From: a virus
DNA length: 64,000 nt
Virus record (IMG/VR): IMGVR_UViG_3300033142_000925
Span: 16,784-80,783 of that record
Direction: 5' to 3' (one strand)
The notes beneath the pieces are model-generated. The model was not told where the DNA came from. It ran no database searches and worked only from the letters and a program-made list of their open reading frames with translations. Positions 1 through 8,368 of the stretch are shown here, in pieces (the stretch's first letter is position 1; every line of letters starts with the position of its first letter). The position numbers and the translations under genes are program-made.

Positions 1-991
1 CCTTTTTGGAGGTAGACGCTGGTTTTCCAGTAGTCCTCTTCGGAGGGTCCTCAGCTTCTTCTTCCTCTTCCCACGGGATATCGTCTTCGAAGTCGTCATC
101 TGCGGGCGTTTCATCGTCGCCGGGTTCCTCATCGTCTTCAACATCGTCAAGGTAGGAATCGTCGGGCTCATCCTCGGAGTCGTCTTCCAATTCCACCTCT
201 TCATCGTCGTCCACGTCTTCGGAGTCCTGACCAGTAAGGTACGCTGCAACCTTGGTCACTTCGTCCACATCGATTACACCCAGTTCGTCAAGATCGAGTT
301 CATCAAGTTCCTTCGATATTTCTACCTCGGGCATGTCAGTCTCTTCTTTCTCGGCTCCCCAGACCACAGCAGTGTACTTGGTAGTCTTCCCTTTCCGACG
401 TTCTTTCTTAGTGAAGAGAACCCGTGTTGCAAGCTGCTTACCATCTTTAATGAACGGTGTATGTTCACCATTGATCATACCAGTGAGTCCTTCCCACTGG
501 GCCTCGCTCAGGCTGAGCAATCCCACGTCTACATTGGAATCCTCATTGTCCGGGTCCAGTTCGAAGTCGGCTTCCTGATGCTTCTTGCCATTCTTATCTT
601 TGATCAGAACGTACTGACCACGGATCGCTTTCAGCACCACAGCGCCCTTGCCACGGATGTCATTCGCCCTGTTTTTGAGCTTGTTACCCGCTGCCTGCTC
701 GTTCTCCTCTTCACGAAGACGTTTGCCTTCCTGATAGAGTTCGAGGGTGTGTTCACAGATTTCGCAGTCGTCAGTAGCGAACCCGCCACCTTCAACGCCC
801 CCGGCGCACACTACTGAACGCCTGCCCTGCGGACCTTCGTACCAGTGTGAGAAAAAGCTGGTGTATTCCAACCCCAACAGATACCACGGAGTCTTCGAAT
901 CGGGTATGCTCAGATAGAGGCTCTGCCCGCCTGATTCCATAGAAGCACTGGTCTGTTGTATGTCTTCGGTTTTCCCAAGACTTTTAGCCAT
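1..991 (-). CDS. gp32-like single-stranded DNA-binding protein (3' end beyond window)
   Basis: This open frame starts with ATG at 991, preceded by an AGGAGGCC ribosome site, and runs off the left edge. It was translated directly from the minus strand (about 330 residues visible). Residues 62-81 hold a Cys-x13-Cys-x2-Cys-x-His cluster, a plausible zinc site like the one in T4 gp32. From about residue 240 the chain becomes very acidic (long Asp/Glu runs), and near the visible end it contains a DDIPW segment similar to the acidic protein-interaction tips of SSB proteins. A basic Lys/Ser/Thr stretch follows at the window edge. The inferred role is to coat ssDNA and recruit replication or recombination partners. 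Its place last in the helicase-primase operon supports this. The family assignment rests on architecture only; no close homologue was recognised. Confidence 0.5.
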   Translation of the reverse strand, partial: MAKSLGKTEDIQQTSASMESGGQSLYLSIPDSKTPWYLLGLEYTSFFSHWYEGPQGRRSVVCAGGVEGGGFATDDCEICEHTLELYQEGKRLREEENEQAAGNKLKNRANDIRGKGAVVLKAIRGQYVLIKDKNGKKHQEADFELDPDNEDSNVDVGLLSLSEAQWEGLTGMINGEHTPFIKDGKQLATRVLFTKKERRKGKTTKYTAVVWGAEKEETDMPEVEISKELDELDLDELGVIDVDEVTKVAAYLTGQDSEDVDDDEEVELEDDSEDEPDDSYLDDVEDDEEPGDDETPADDDFEDDIPWEEEEEAEDPPKRTTGKPASTSKK

Positions 992-1004
992 AATCGGCCT
1001 CCTA

Positions 1005-1517
1005 CTATAATTCGGCGAGCGACCCGCTACCCTTCAACGAAGAGGCCGACAGGTTCCGAATCTCGGAGTCTGTCAGACGGGCGATCTCGCGCAGTGTCCA
1101 AACTTTTGTATTGTAACCACTCACCAAAATATTGACCTTTTTGGTGATATCCTTCAGGTCGCGGAGAGCGGCTTTCTTCGCTCTATACTCACTGGCGTTT
1201 TCCAGCATGACTTTGGATTTCTTAAACCCCTCAGTCTTCTTACCAAACTCCGTGTCCACATCCATATATTTTTCCTGAAACCAGAGTTCAAAGTCTTCTT
1301 CCCCTTCTTCGATCTCACGTTCCAGAGGAATGAGAAATGTCTTCCAGTACGATATACGCGCCGGGAGTTCGTTCAATCCCTGTTTGATTTCATCCACTGA
1401 CATATCATCAAGGAACATAGAGTCCACCACAGGGGCCGAATACTTCTTACCCTTGTAAGTAAACTCAATATCGATATTCTCAATGCCCTTGATACCTATT
1501 AAACTCTTTTTTGCCAC
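1005..1517 (-). CDS. helical protein, possible UvsY-like recombination mediator
   Basis: The frame is open upstream to 1637, but GTG at 1517 is the better start. It has AGGAGGCC five bases ahead and avoids overlapping the end of the tubulin gene. The product is 170 residues, mostly charged helix after a short beta-rich N-terminus (residues 1-40). The middle and C-terminal part has the pattern Tyr-Trp, LEREIEEGEEDFE, then KKTEGFKKSK, then AALRDLKDITKK and a final helix. This resembles small helical recombination-mediator proteins of large phages (UvsY type). The adjacent ssDNA-binding protein gene 13 bases downstream fits a mediator that loads a recombinase on coated ssDNA. That role is an inference from pattern and neighbourhood. 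It could equally be an unrelated helical accessory protein. Confidence 0.45.
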   Translation of the reverse strand: MAKKSLIGIKGIENIDIEFTYKGKKYSAPVVDSMFLDDMSVDEIKQGLNELPARISYWKTFLIPLEREIEEGEEDFELWFQEKYMDVDTEFGKKTEGFKKSKVMLENASEYRAKKAALRDLKDITKKVNILVSGYNTKVWTLREIARLTDSEIRNLSASSLKGSGSLAEL

Positions 1518-1542
1518 TTCACGGCCTCCTATATAGTAATAA

Positions 1543-2649
1543 TCACTGTTTTCGAGATTTCCTAACAACTGAATTGATATCCAATCGATCAACCCCTTTC
1601 CGGTCGTCGAGCCGCTGCTGATCTTTCTCAGTTCCACGGATCATCTTATCGATACCCTTGCTGCGAGCCATACCGGACAACAACAGGTGAACCTGTAGCT
1701 CAGTTATCCGGGAATTGTAGTAGCTGGTCCGAATCACCGAAGGGGTGTGTCGGGTAGCCTTGCTCACAGATGTGAATATTTCCTCAATGAACTCCGCAGT
1801 CCACGACCACCGTTTCCAACTCATCGGGACCCCGATGGATATCACATACTGCTTTGCTGTTCTGATATCGAGGGACCCGAACACGAGGCTCGACTCTCTG
1901 ATCGCACGCATCAACCCTCCATCCTCATCGACCCTCGCTGAAAATACCATCCGACGCAGATCGATATAGCCATTCTTGGCGAACAGCATTCTGCGAAGGT
2001 CATTGGCATCCAACGCCTTGTACCCCGCGGATACATCAATAAAGTCAGAGTACTTTTCCAACTGGGTCAGCACATGGAACCGCTTCAGACTGGTCACTAT
2101 CCCGGCGTTCACTGCGCCCCAGTAATCCCCGTCTTCCGACCGGCCGTACCTCTGGACGCAGAAATCGTTGTCAATCAGAAGAGTCGATACCCGTTCTCTC
2201 TGGATATACTCTTTGATCAACCGGTCCAGTGCTTCCAAAGCGTTCGGCTTGGTCGGCAATCCTTCCCGACTCTCAGGCAACGTGTAGATCAGGAAAATGT
2301 CTTTCCCGAGTTCGATCAGATAGTCCAGCACCGGGAACAGGAATCCAGTTCCAGCACCTCCGCCTCCACCAATAGTGACAAGCACGCTGCGAGCAGGGCC
2401 AAAGTTCTTCCGGTTGTTCAGAAACTCTTCAATATCCTCAATCCTCTCACTGGCAAGTTGTTCACCAAAGTGAGGATCACGACCCGTCCCACCCGTCTCG
2501 AATACAAGCCGCTCATACCGACCCATACCCATATGGGCAAAGTCGATCCCGGCAAGGTTCATCACCACTGCCGGGATCTCCATACCCTCTTTGAAAGCCT
2601 TGGCGAGTCGTCCCCCGCCTTGGCCCAAACCTATTACGAAGTCAAACAT
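1543..2649 (-). CDS. tubulin/FtsZ/TubZ-family GTPase
   Basis: A 368-residue protein with tubulin-superfamily landmarks in order: an N-terminal glycine loop IGLGQGGGRLA (residues 6-16), a GGTG turn (53-56), the tubulin signature loop GGGGGAGTG (94-102), a TLP loop near 123, an IDNDF strand (159-163) in the position of the FtsZ nucleotide-contacting Asn-Asp, and a T7-loop-like SDFID (Asp202, Asp205) that should complete the GTPase site of the neighbouring subunit. The last about 30 residues are basic and probably disordered, as in TubZ, where the tail contacts the DNA-bound adaptor. FtsZ-sized tubulins in phages and plasmids form cytomotive filaments that move DNA or centre a phage nucleus. The start overlaps the preceding DUF3102-like coiled-coil gene by 8 bases, indicating coupled translation. 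Filament function and partner are inferred. Family membership is well supported; subfamily (TubZ, PhuZ or other) is not resolved. Confidence 0.88.
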   Translation of the reverse strand: MFDFVIGLGQGGGRLAKAFKEGMEIPAVVMNLAGIDFAHMGMGRYERLVFETGGTGRDPHFGEQLASERIEDIEEFLNNRKNFGPARSVLVTIGGGGGAGTGFLFPVLDYLIELGKDIFLIYTLPESREGLPTKPNALEALDRLIKEYIQRERVSTLLIDNDFCVQRYGRSEDGDYWGAVNAGIVTSLKRFHVLTQLEKYSDFIDVSAGYKALDANDLRRMLFAKNGYIDLRRMVFSARVDEDGGLMRAIRESSLVFGSLDIRTAKQYVISIGVPMSWKRWSWTAEFIEEIFTSVSKATRHTPSVIRTSYYNSRITELQVHLLLSGMARSKGIDKMIRGTEKDQQRLDDRKGVDRLDINSVVRKSRKQ

Positions 2650-3454
2650 CGAACTTCTCCTTCATCGCAGTCACCCAATTCTCCATGAGTTCCACAAGAG
2701 CTTCCACGTCTCCGGCAGTGTGCTTGATCACTGCTTTCGAGATTTTCAAGGTAGGTACCAGAGCAATTTCTCTGGCAAAGAAGTCGCGAGTCTTTTTCAG
2801 CATCCTCGCAAGGTCTTCCATCCCGCTCACATCCTTACGGAGTTTTTCCCGCATCTTCTTGAGCTTTTCGATGGCCGCCTCTACATCAGAATCCGTTTCA
2901 TGCCCCTGCTTCTTGAGTTCTTCCAGTTCGGTAAGAACCTCATCATACGAAATCTGCAAATCATCATTCGAAGAATCGTTCTGGAACTCGTCAACCTGTA
3001 ACTGCGCCTCTTTCAACTTCTCTTCGAGGTCGGCAATCCGCTGGTCCCGTTCGTCCTCGGGCTCCATGTCCATGTCAATATCGAGATCGTCGTCTTCAGG
3101 CGGCGCGATCTGAGCGAGAGCCTTATTCATACTCGTTGCATCGATCTTCAGGATCACATTCCGGTCAGCATAGATTTTCATATACCTCGACGCCTGCTGG
3201 CGACCAAAGTTCAGGTGCTTGTCAACAAACGGAATCCACTGTCCATGAGGTGTCTTTTCCTTATAAGCAGTGAGGGCCGCACCCACATCGATCCACATCT
3301 TGACCGATTCCATAGTATGAATCGCAGCATTATTATGAAGCTCATTGATCTTAACCGCAGCTTTGACTGCCGCTGCGTTGGCAGGTTTCGTCGTTACCAC
3401 AGCCTTTGTCTTAGCTGGGGTTTTCTTCTTCGTCGCTGTCTTTGTACTGGCCAT
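2642..3454 (-). CDS. DUF3102-like DNA-binding plus coiled-coil protein, coupled to the tubulin
   Basis: A 270-residue protein starting at ATG 3454 (GGAGG six bases ahead). Residues 1-33 are a Lys/Ala/Thr-rich basic tail. Residues about 38-98 match the DUF3102 pattern (IDVGAALTAYKEKTPHGQW, then GRQQASRYMKIY), a helix-turn-helix-like module often found in mobile-element replication or partition proteins. An acidic linker (about 119-138) is followed by a long heptad-rich coiled coil (about 140-215) and a helical C-terminus. Its 3' end overlaps the tubulin start by 8 bases. DNA-binding head plus coiled coil, fixed next to a tubulin, is the architecture expected of an adaptor (compare TubR and TubY of type III partition systems), but the DNA-binding family here is different. 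The DUF3102 assignment is by pattern; the adaptor role is inference. Confidence 0.6.
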   Translation of the reverse strand: MASTKTATKKKTPAKTKAVVTTKPANAAAVKAAVKINELHNNAAIHTMESVKMWIDVGAALTAYKEKTPHGQWIPFVDKHLNFGRQQASRYMKIYADRNVILKIDATSMNKALAQIAPPEDDDLDIDMDMEPEDERDQRIADLEEKLKEAQLQVDEFQNDSSNDDLQISYDEVLTELEELKKQGHETDSDVEAAIEKLKKMREKLRKDVSGMEDLARMLKKTRDFFAREIALVPTLKISKAVIKHTAGDVEALVELMENWVTAMKEKFDV

Positions 3455-4361
3455 ATATTTCCTCCACTTGGTCAGGTTCTAATTGATTGGGGTCCATCCC
3501 CTCTGGTAACTCTACTGATACGGTAGGAACATGGCGGTTCAATAATTTGTACTGCCCCACTTTCTTCTCAGTGCCGTACATCCCATCACCCCCGGCATCG
3601 TCACCGTCATAGCTTAGTACCACTTTCTTGGCATACTTTCGTAGAAGCCGGATCTTCTCCGGCGTCATCGCCATTGTACCCATATTCGCCACGGCAGCTA
3701 TTCCAAACTGCTGAAGGTAGATAGCATCAAACTCACCTTCTACCACTACAACAGTAAATAATCGTCGGTTCGGTGAATACCTTACAACCTGTCTCAATCC
3801 GAATAGCGCCCGATGAGGTGATCTGCTCTTCCTCGTTTTCGGTGCCATCTCCGGTTTCACCGCTCTTCCTACATATGAAACCAGCCTCCCTTCCGGCGTA
3901 TAAATTGGAAGCACTACACGGTCGTGATATTTCTTCACACCTGACCGCATATCAAATCGCCGGATCATGCTCTCGTCTATCCCACGCCGGAGAATGTACT
4001 GCCATTCCGGGGAGCCCTCTTCCAGCTTAGGGAATACTTTATGGAATGATTTGATATTGAAATACTTAAATCGGTTGTCGTCAGAATGCAGCTTCTCCCG
4101 GATACGCTCTTCCAGTTCTGAAATGTCATCCTGACCTCGAACCAATCTACGAGCCAGTGACATGGGAATACCCACAGTCTCCACAAGGAACTCCGCAAGA
4201 CCGGCCTCAGCACCGCAAGCGAAGCACCTGAAATAACCACTATCGGCCCAGATTCCCCCGGACGGATTGTGATCGTCGTGAAATGGACAGATCACCATGA
4301 GGCGCTTATCGCCATCCTCGTAATCAACACCTTGACCACGTAAGATCGCTTCAACTTCCAA
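3411..4361 (-). CDS. short DnaG-type primase (CHC2 zinc finger plus TOPRIM)
   Basis: A 316-residue primase. Zinc-binding CPFH (Cys25, His28) and CFAC (Cys46, Cys49) form the CHC2-type finger at the N-terminus. The TOPRIM domain shows VVVVEGEFDA (Glu208/Glu210) and YDGDDAG (Asp252, Asp254), the metal-binding acidic residues for primer synthesis. It lacks the C-terminal helicase-interaction domain of bacterial DnaG, so interaction with the helicase encoded just upstream must differ. The start appears to be TTG at 4361, overlapping the helicase stop by 11 bases. The ribosome site GGGGAAG is modest. The 3' end overlaps the DUF3102-like gene by 44 bases. Role: laying down RNA primers for phage DNA replication. 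Confidence 0.88.
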   Translation of the reverse strand: MEVEAILRGQGVDYEDGDKRLMVICPFHDDHNPSGGIWADSGYFRCFACGAEAGLAEFLVETVGIPMSLARRLVRGQDDISELEERIREKLHSDDNRFKYFNIKSFHKVFPKLEEGSPEWQYILRRGIDESMIRRFDMRSGVKKYHDRVVLPIYTPEGRLVSYVGRAVKPEMAPKTRKSRSPHRALFGLRQVVRYSPNRRLFTVVVVEGEFDAIYLQQFGIAAVANMGTMAMTPEKIRLLRKYAKKVVLSYDGDDAGGDGMYGTEKKVGQYKLLNRHVPTVSVELPEGMDPNQLEPDQVEEIYGQYKDSDEEENPS

Positions 4362-5811
4362 GGCTCTTCTTCCCCGCTCTCGGTTTAGGTTTCGGCTTCC
4401 TCGCCTTTCGTTCCATGTCTATAGAGTGCCCAGTCATACCGGCAAGCGTACTGGTTCTCTTGACCTCTTCATTCAATCGCATGATCGACAGGTTAGGACT
4501 CAGCTTGATCGGTTTCTTCGGCGGCTCAGCATTACGCATCTTGACTACCTGAAACTTCATCCGACCCTCAATCACATCCTTATCCGTACGGATCAATGCT
4601 ACAATCACCGGGGCGGCCTCTGATATTGCTCGGGCATACTTCAGGTCCGACGCGTCGTACAGTTCCTTTCCATAGGCTTCATCAATCACCTGTCCAGCGG
4701 TCCACCCTACAAGGTCATGCTCATTACAGAATGCCTTGAAATCCCAGACCACCTCGCTCTGATCCTTCCAATCGCTCCGGCCTTTCATGATAGGCTCAAC
4801 GATGTTAATATAATCCAACCCGACCACATCAATCCGCTTCCCCGTCTCTTCCTCGAAGCGCAGCTTATCCCGTTCTAAATCAGCTACCGTCCACCGGCGA
4901 GGATATCCACACAAGGCCAACACGTTATCACGTGATGCTTTGTACTGGATGATCGTTTCGTCCCATCTCTTGTAGTCGGCTGGATCAAGATCGGCGGTCC
5001 TGAACTTCATCCCGTGTATCCGAGTGAGCCGGGAGTCAATCCTGAATGCCAATTCATCTACTGACATCTCACCGGAACCTATCATCACATTGTGGCCGTG
5101 TTCGTAAGCAGTCACACAGAACTCAATGATGGCGGCTGTCTTCCCTACTCCGGTCACCCCTGCTACCAGTGCAAACTCTTTCGGCATGATACCGCCAGTC
5201 ATCCGATCAAACGCATAGATACCGGTACGGATACCAGCCTCCCCATCCTCGGACTCGTCCTTTGCCGCTTCCTTCTCTTCCATCACTTCCTTTCTATGGG
5301 CATAATGATCCAGATACAGGACAGCGTTCTCAGAGTCTCGAATTACGGCTTCTCTGGATACACTTGATAGGGTACGTTTCGAAGAGTCCAAATCAAACTG
5401 ACGTATCGATCCAATCACAGACCCACACGCAACAAGGACCCGGCGCGACTCCGACAACCGAAGAAGCTGGGTCATCATATGCCGTACCGTCTTAGGACTG
5501 ATCGGCGCGGTGTTCACTTCGTATAACTGTTCCAGAGCTTCAGCAAATAATCCCTGCTCTGACTTGCTCATGATCCCTCGATCTCGTAGCTCATTCAGGA
5601 CCATGGCTTTTGACAAGGTTATCCGAAGGTCCTCGGCTACCGTGTACACGTCCTGTAACAGAATGTCAGAAAACCAGTCTTTCTCTACTGTACCCAACAC
5701 AGCGGGATTTTCCCGGAGGGCATAAGCAAGCAATTGGTATTCAATCTCGATGTCTCTAAAATCTGAAGCCCTCTCAGTGACTTCCTGCTCAATACTCTTT
5801 TTCCCAGCCAA
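4351..5811 (-). CDS. DnaB-like replicative helicase
   Basis: A 486-residue protein using TTG at 5811, chosen because AGGAGG sits six bases ahead. The frame is open 14 codons further, but that would lie deeper inside the upstream loader gene. The N-terminal about 150 residues are helical, like the DnaB N-terminal domain. The RecA-like ATPase core has Walker A GVTGVGKT (about residues 218-225), the phrase IGSGEMS after it, and a Walker-B-like VVGLDYINI. The C-terminal about 40 residues are basic and lysine-rich. Role: ring helicase unwinding the phage fork. It overlaps the DnaC-like loader (upstream, 23 bases) and the primase (downstream), giving a compact loader-helicase-primase operon. Confidence 0.88.
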   Translation of the reverse strand: MAGKKSIEQEVTERASDFRDIEIEYQLLAYALRENPAVLGTVEKDWFSDILLQDVYTVAEDLRITLSKAMVLNELRDRGIMSKSEQGLFAEALEQLYEVNTAPISPKTVRHMMTQLLRLSESRRVLVACGSVIGSIRQFDLDSSKRTLSSVSREAVIRDSENAVLYLDHYAHRKEVMEEKEAAKDESEDGEAGIRTGIYAFDRMTGGIMPKEFALVAGVTGVGKTAAIIEFCVTAYEHGHNVMIGSGEMSVDELAFRIDSRLTRIHGMKFRTADLDPADYKRWDETIIQYKASRDNVLALCGYPRRWTVADLERDKLRFEEETGKRIDVVGLDYINIVEPIMKGRSDWKDQSEVVWDFKAFCNEHDLVGWTAGQVIDEAYGKELYDASDLKYARAISEAAPVIVALIRTDKDVIEGRMKFQVVKMRNAEPPKKPIKLSPNLSIMRLNEEVKRTSTLAGMTGHSIDMERKARKPKPKPRAGKKSLGS

Positions 5812-6592
5812 TTGCTTCCTCCTGAGTTTCCCGGTCGTACAGTTCACTCGCAAACTTCACGATGTGTGGGTTCATATAATCAATATCCTCTTCCATTCTA
5901 TCCGACCAATCCGAGTTCTGAGTCTTCCGGTAATCCTCACCAGCCATAATCAGGAAGCGAAGGTGCCCCCGCAACATGGACATAGTAGATTCCCCGAACA
6001 TCCTTCCCAGTTCCTCTTCATGAAGGTTGGTACAGATGATAAACGCGACACCTCCCGATATCATCCGGCGGATAAACTCTTCCAGAGTCTTCGCCACGAA
6101 GTTTGATTTCTGGGCGATGTATACCTTATCTAACTCATCGAACAATATGATTTTTCCTGACTCATATTCTTCTAAAAGTTCGCTATCTTTTACCTTCACC
6201 GCTTCCACATACTGCTGGGCCGTGAAGTACTGAACAGAATAGCCCTGTACAACCGCAGCTTTTCCGATAGCACACTGAATCGAAGTCTTTCCACGGCCAT
6301 TCGGACCCATGAGCAGCATACCCAGAGATTTCCGAGTCGCTATCTTCAGCTTGTCGATGTATCTGGAAGCCACAACAAGCATCTGCTCCGGGCGGACCTC
6401 AGTCAGGTCTTCCAGTGCGAGATCCCAGTATTCCGTCGGTATCTTCGCCTCGATCAGACCGTTCAGATAACGCTGTACGATCCGACAGGAACACTCATGC
6501 TCCCCGATGAAGCCTACACCTTGACAGATCGTACAGCCGTCGACCAACTCAGCTTTCAGGTCTGTCATCTGATCAATCAGTTTCTTTCTCAT
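5789..6592 (-). CDS. DnaC/IstB-like AAA+ helicase loader
   Basis: A 267-residue AAA+ protein. Start ATG 6592 has GGGAGGG shortly upstream; the frame is open eight codons further but with no better site. Four cysteines near the N-terminus (CTIC and CSC, residues about 20-36) suggest a zinc knuckle. Walker A is GPNGRGKT (about 96-103) and Walker B is IILFDELDK. A sensor-1-like IICTN follows, typical of DnaC/DnaI/IstB proteins. The inferred role is to deliver the DnaB-like helicase encoded immediately downstream. It overlaps the winged-helix replication gene upstream by 20 bases. Confidence 0.82.
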   Translation of the reverse strand: MRKKLIDQMTDLKAELVDGCTICQGVGFIGEHECSCRIVQRYLNGLIEAKIPTEYWDLALEDLTEVRPEQMLVVASRYIDKLKIATRKSLGMLLMGPNGRGKTSIQCAIGKAAVVQGYSVQYFTAQQYVEAVKVKDSELLEEYESGKIILFDELDKVYIAQKSNFVAKTLEEFIRRMISGGVAFIICTNLHEEELGRMFGESTMSMLRGHLRFLIMAGEDYRKTQNSDWSDRMEEDIDYMNPHIVKFASELYDRETQEEAIGWEKEY

Positions 6593-7364
6593 TCTTTCCC
6601 TCCCCAAACTCTGCAATCAACGTCTTCTCCTGTTCATCCAGTAGTTTTTTATACGCTGCACTGTTCTCCATGTTCGTAGATACGTTCAGATAAGTATCGT
6701 CATCCTCCATAGCATCCTCGAACTCTGAAAGCATACTCGGATACAAGAACAGCCCAAAGTTAAACTTCATCCTCGGGTACTTCTCCACACGATACCATTT
6801 ACAGTACGCATCGAAGTCCACTTGACCCACAACTTCCAGCAGTGTAGCAAACTTGTTCTTCTTCGTCAGGAACACGGGGTTGATTTGTGAAGGTCTGAAA
6901 TACTTCAGTAGGATGACTTCCACCTTCTGCCAATCCTCATCATCCCTGATATCCTCAGCACTCCACTGACCTTTCAAATGTACACCCGAGTGACCATTTG
7001 CCAAACTTTTAGGTTTAGCCGTAGCCGTCCCGTTCTCTCTCTCTTCTCTTATACTATTACTATATACCTTTAAGATAAGAGGAACAGACTCGGCTATAGC
7101 TAAACCTAATTTATTTAGCACCCGCACCTCCTTTCTGTTACCCTTGGCAGTGGCCACCTCAATAAAACCGGTTGCTGCCAGTGCGCGAGTAGTGTGTGTG
7201 ATCATCTGCTTAGATAACCCTGTAGCTTTCCTGATCTCGTCCTGTGTGGGAGCATCCTGACCGTGGTCCTCGAAGTAACTGAATAGCAGCAGTAGTTGAT
7301 ACCGGTCACTGGCGGCTGCCAGCTTCCATAGATTTGTACGTGTCTTCGCCGATAGCGCCCTCAT
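6573..7364 (-). CDS. winged-helix replication-initiation-like protein
   Basis: A 263-residue protein starting at ATG 7364 in a TAATG overlap with the stop of the previous gene. The N-terminal about 95 residues form a winged-helix pattern (PTQDEIRKATGLSKQMITHT, then TGFIEV and RKEVRVL), as in MarR-like or DnaD/replication-initiator DNA-binding domains. A polar linker (about 105-135) leads to a helical C-terminal domain (about 140-230) and an acidic tail. Its position directly before loader, helicase and primase fits an origin-recognition or helicase-recruiting role, by analogy with phage O/DnaD-type proteins; this is inferred. The gene contains one of the 26-bp dyad elements at 6975-7000, which encodes the linker. 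Confidence 0.55.
   Translation of the reverse strand: MRALSAKTRTNLWKLAAASDRYQLLLLFSYFEDHGQDAPTQDEIRKATGLSKQMITHTTRALAATGFIEVATAKGNRKEVRVLNKLGLAIAESVPLILKVYSNSIREERENGTATAKPKSLANGHSGVHLKGQWSAEDIRDDEDWQKVEVILLKYFRPSQINPVFLTKKNKFATLLEVVGQVDFDAYCKWYRVEKYPRMKFNFGLFLYPSMLSEFEDAMEDDDTYLNVSTNMENSAAYKKLLDEQEKTLIAEFGEGKNEKETD
6975..7000. repeat. 26-bp dyad element E1 (inside replication gene)
   Basis: A 26-base semi-palindrome bounded by CAAATG and CATTTG. On the minus strand it differs from element E5 (61656-61681) at only one position and shares its first 16 bases with E3 (45755-45780). The inner CACTCGGGTG bases are also largely dyad-symmetric. It lies in coding sequence for a polar linker of the winged-helix protein. 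Confidence 0.8.
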
Positions 7365-7726
7365 TACAGAAGATCCTCCTCAGCAGATACTGAAGGTGGA
7401 GCCACTTGATGGACGGTAGTTGTCATCTCTAAGCTGGACCGTCTTCTCTTTCTGGGATTCTGATACATACCAGAGAATGAGGTATACACCAGTGTCTCGG
7501 CAGTTCGCCTACCTATCCGGGGATCATGCTCGACAAGGGCTCTGGCCGCCTGCCGCTTGTTCATTCCCCTTACCAGACAATCCTCAAGGTACTCGACCCG
7601 CTGCATAGTAACGGTCATACTCTCCCGGTGCTCACTATACGCCTTTGACAACTCCATCATATCTGGATCATTTACCGTCCCCTGTACAATAACAGTTTCG
7701 ATAGCTGTGCGCAATCGTTTCGTCAT
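7364..7726 (-). CDS. small putative helix-turn-helix protein
   Basis: A 120-residue basic protein of unrecognised family. It is mainly helical, with a segment around residues 55-80 (MNKRQAARALVEHDPRIGRR) that looks like a recognition-helix pair of the sort seen in small terminase or regulator proteins, followed by a basic RKRRRS stretch and an unstructured tail. It lies between the sigma-like gene (26 bases upstream) and the winged-helix gene, sharing a TAATG stop/start. A DNA-binding role is only a guess from composition and neighbours. The ORF is supported by its place in a tight gene chain. Confidence 0.5.
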   Translation of the reverse strand: MTKRLRTAIETVIVQGTVNDPDMMELSKAYSEHRESMTVTMQRVEYLEDCLVRGMNKRQAARALVEHDPRIGRRTAETLVYTSFSGMYQNPRKRRRSSLEMTTTVHQVAPPSVSAEEDLL

Positions 7727-7751
7727 AGAGACCCCCTTTAATAAGAACTAA

Positions 7752-8336
7752 TCACACGAGCGGGAGATTTCTAACAACACTTTTGAAAACACGGCGGTGA
7801 ATTACGTACAGATAGTCCACGGGGATCGACAATTCGTCCGCCGATTCTTGGGCAGAGTATCCCTTACGCATGAGTCGAAACCAGTCCAAAGCAGTTCGGT
7901 ATAGTTTTGGACTGTTAGCCTTTTTCAAAGCAGTTCGGTATTGTCTTGGACGGTTTGCTTCCGTACTGAGTATTTCTTCGATACGGTCAAGGGTGATGTT
8001 CGCTTCCACAAGCTCATAACATGGGTCATGGTCCGCGAACTCTTGCGGGTGTGCATACTGATCATAGTGGGCCATCTTCTCGTTGAATGGTAGCTTCCTC
8101 AGCCGTCCATCGATCATATGGCCATACTTGGAAAATGCTGCGGAGCGGGCAGTCTCCACCGGGGTCTTGCGCCCGTCGTACTTATTCATCGCCTTGATGA
8201 TCGCTTCCCATATCTCCTGTTCAGCATCCTCTCTGTCCATGGAATTAGGGAATCTTCGGGCGACCTTGTACGCGTGGTATCCTACATAATTCTTCAGATA
8301 CCCATCTGTCATTACTTCATTTAATACGGCAGTCAT
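7752..8336 (-). CDS. sigma-70-family (ECF-like) sigma factor
   Basis: A 194-residue protein with the two-part layout of small sigma factors. Residues about 15-55 resemble region 2 (VARRFPNSMDREDAEQEIWEAII), the segment that binds the polymerase clamp and the -10 element. The C-terminal about 35 residues carry a region-4-like helix-turn-helix (KGYSAQESADELSIPVDYLY). Between them lies a 13-codon tandem duplication with RQYRTALKK and KLYRTALDW. It is the first gene after the promoter at 8369-8397, so it is placed to be made early and could redirect host RNA polymerase to phage promoters. Family assignment is by pattern. An alternative is a sigma-like DNA-binding regulator without polymerase activity. 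Confidence 0.6.
   Translation of the reverse strand: MTAVLNEVMTDGYLKNYVGYHAYKVARRFPNSMDREDAEQEIWEAIIKAMNKYDGRKTPVETARSAAFSKYGHMIDGRLRKLPFNEKMAHYDQYAHPQEFADHDPCYELVEANITLDRIEEILSTEANRPRQYRTALKKANSPKLYRTALDWFRLMRKGYSAQESADELSIPVDYLYVIHRRVFKSVVRNLPLV
7888..7955. repeat. 39-bp in-frame tandem duplication within the sigma-like gene
   Basis: Two copies of a 29-base segment beginning aaagcagttcggtat lie at 7888-7916 and 7927-7955. Their offset is exactly 39 bases (13 codons), so the duplication keeps the reading frame and gives two YRTAL motifs. The copies differ at a few positions, so it is not a brand-new event. Confidence 0.75.
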
Positions 8337-8368
8337 AGCTTCCTCCTCAAGAAACTTGTTCTGCTATA

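Noticed and set aside
252-817. Plus-strand frames opposite the ssDNA-binding protein gene
   Set aside because: They are Ser/Phe-rich antisense reads of the acidic codons of the real gene, with no ribosome sites.
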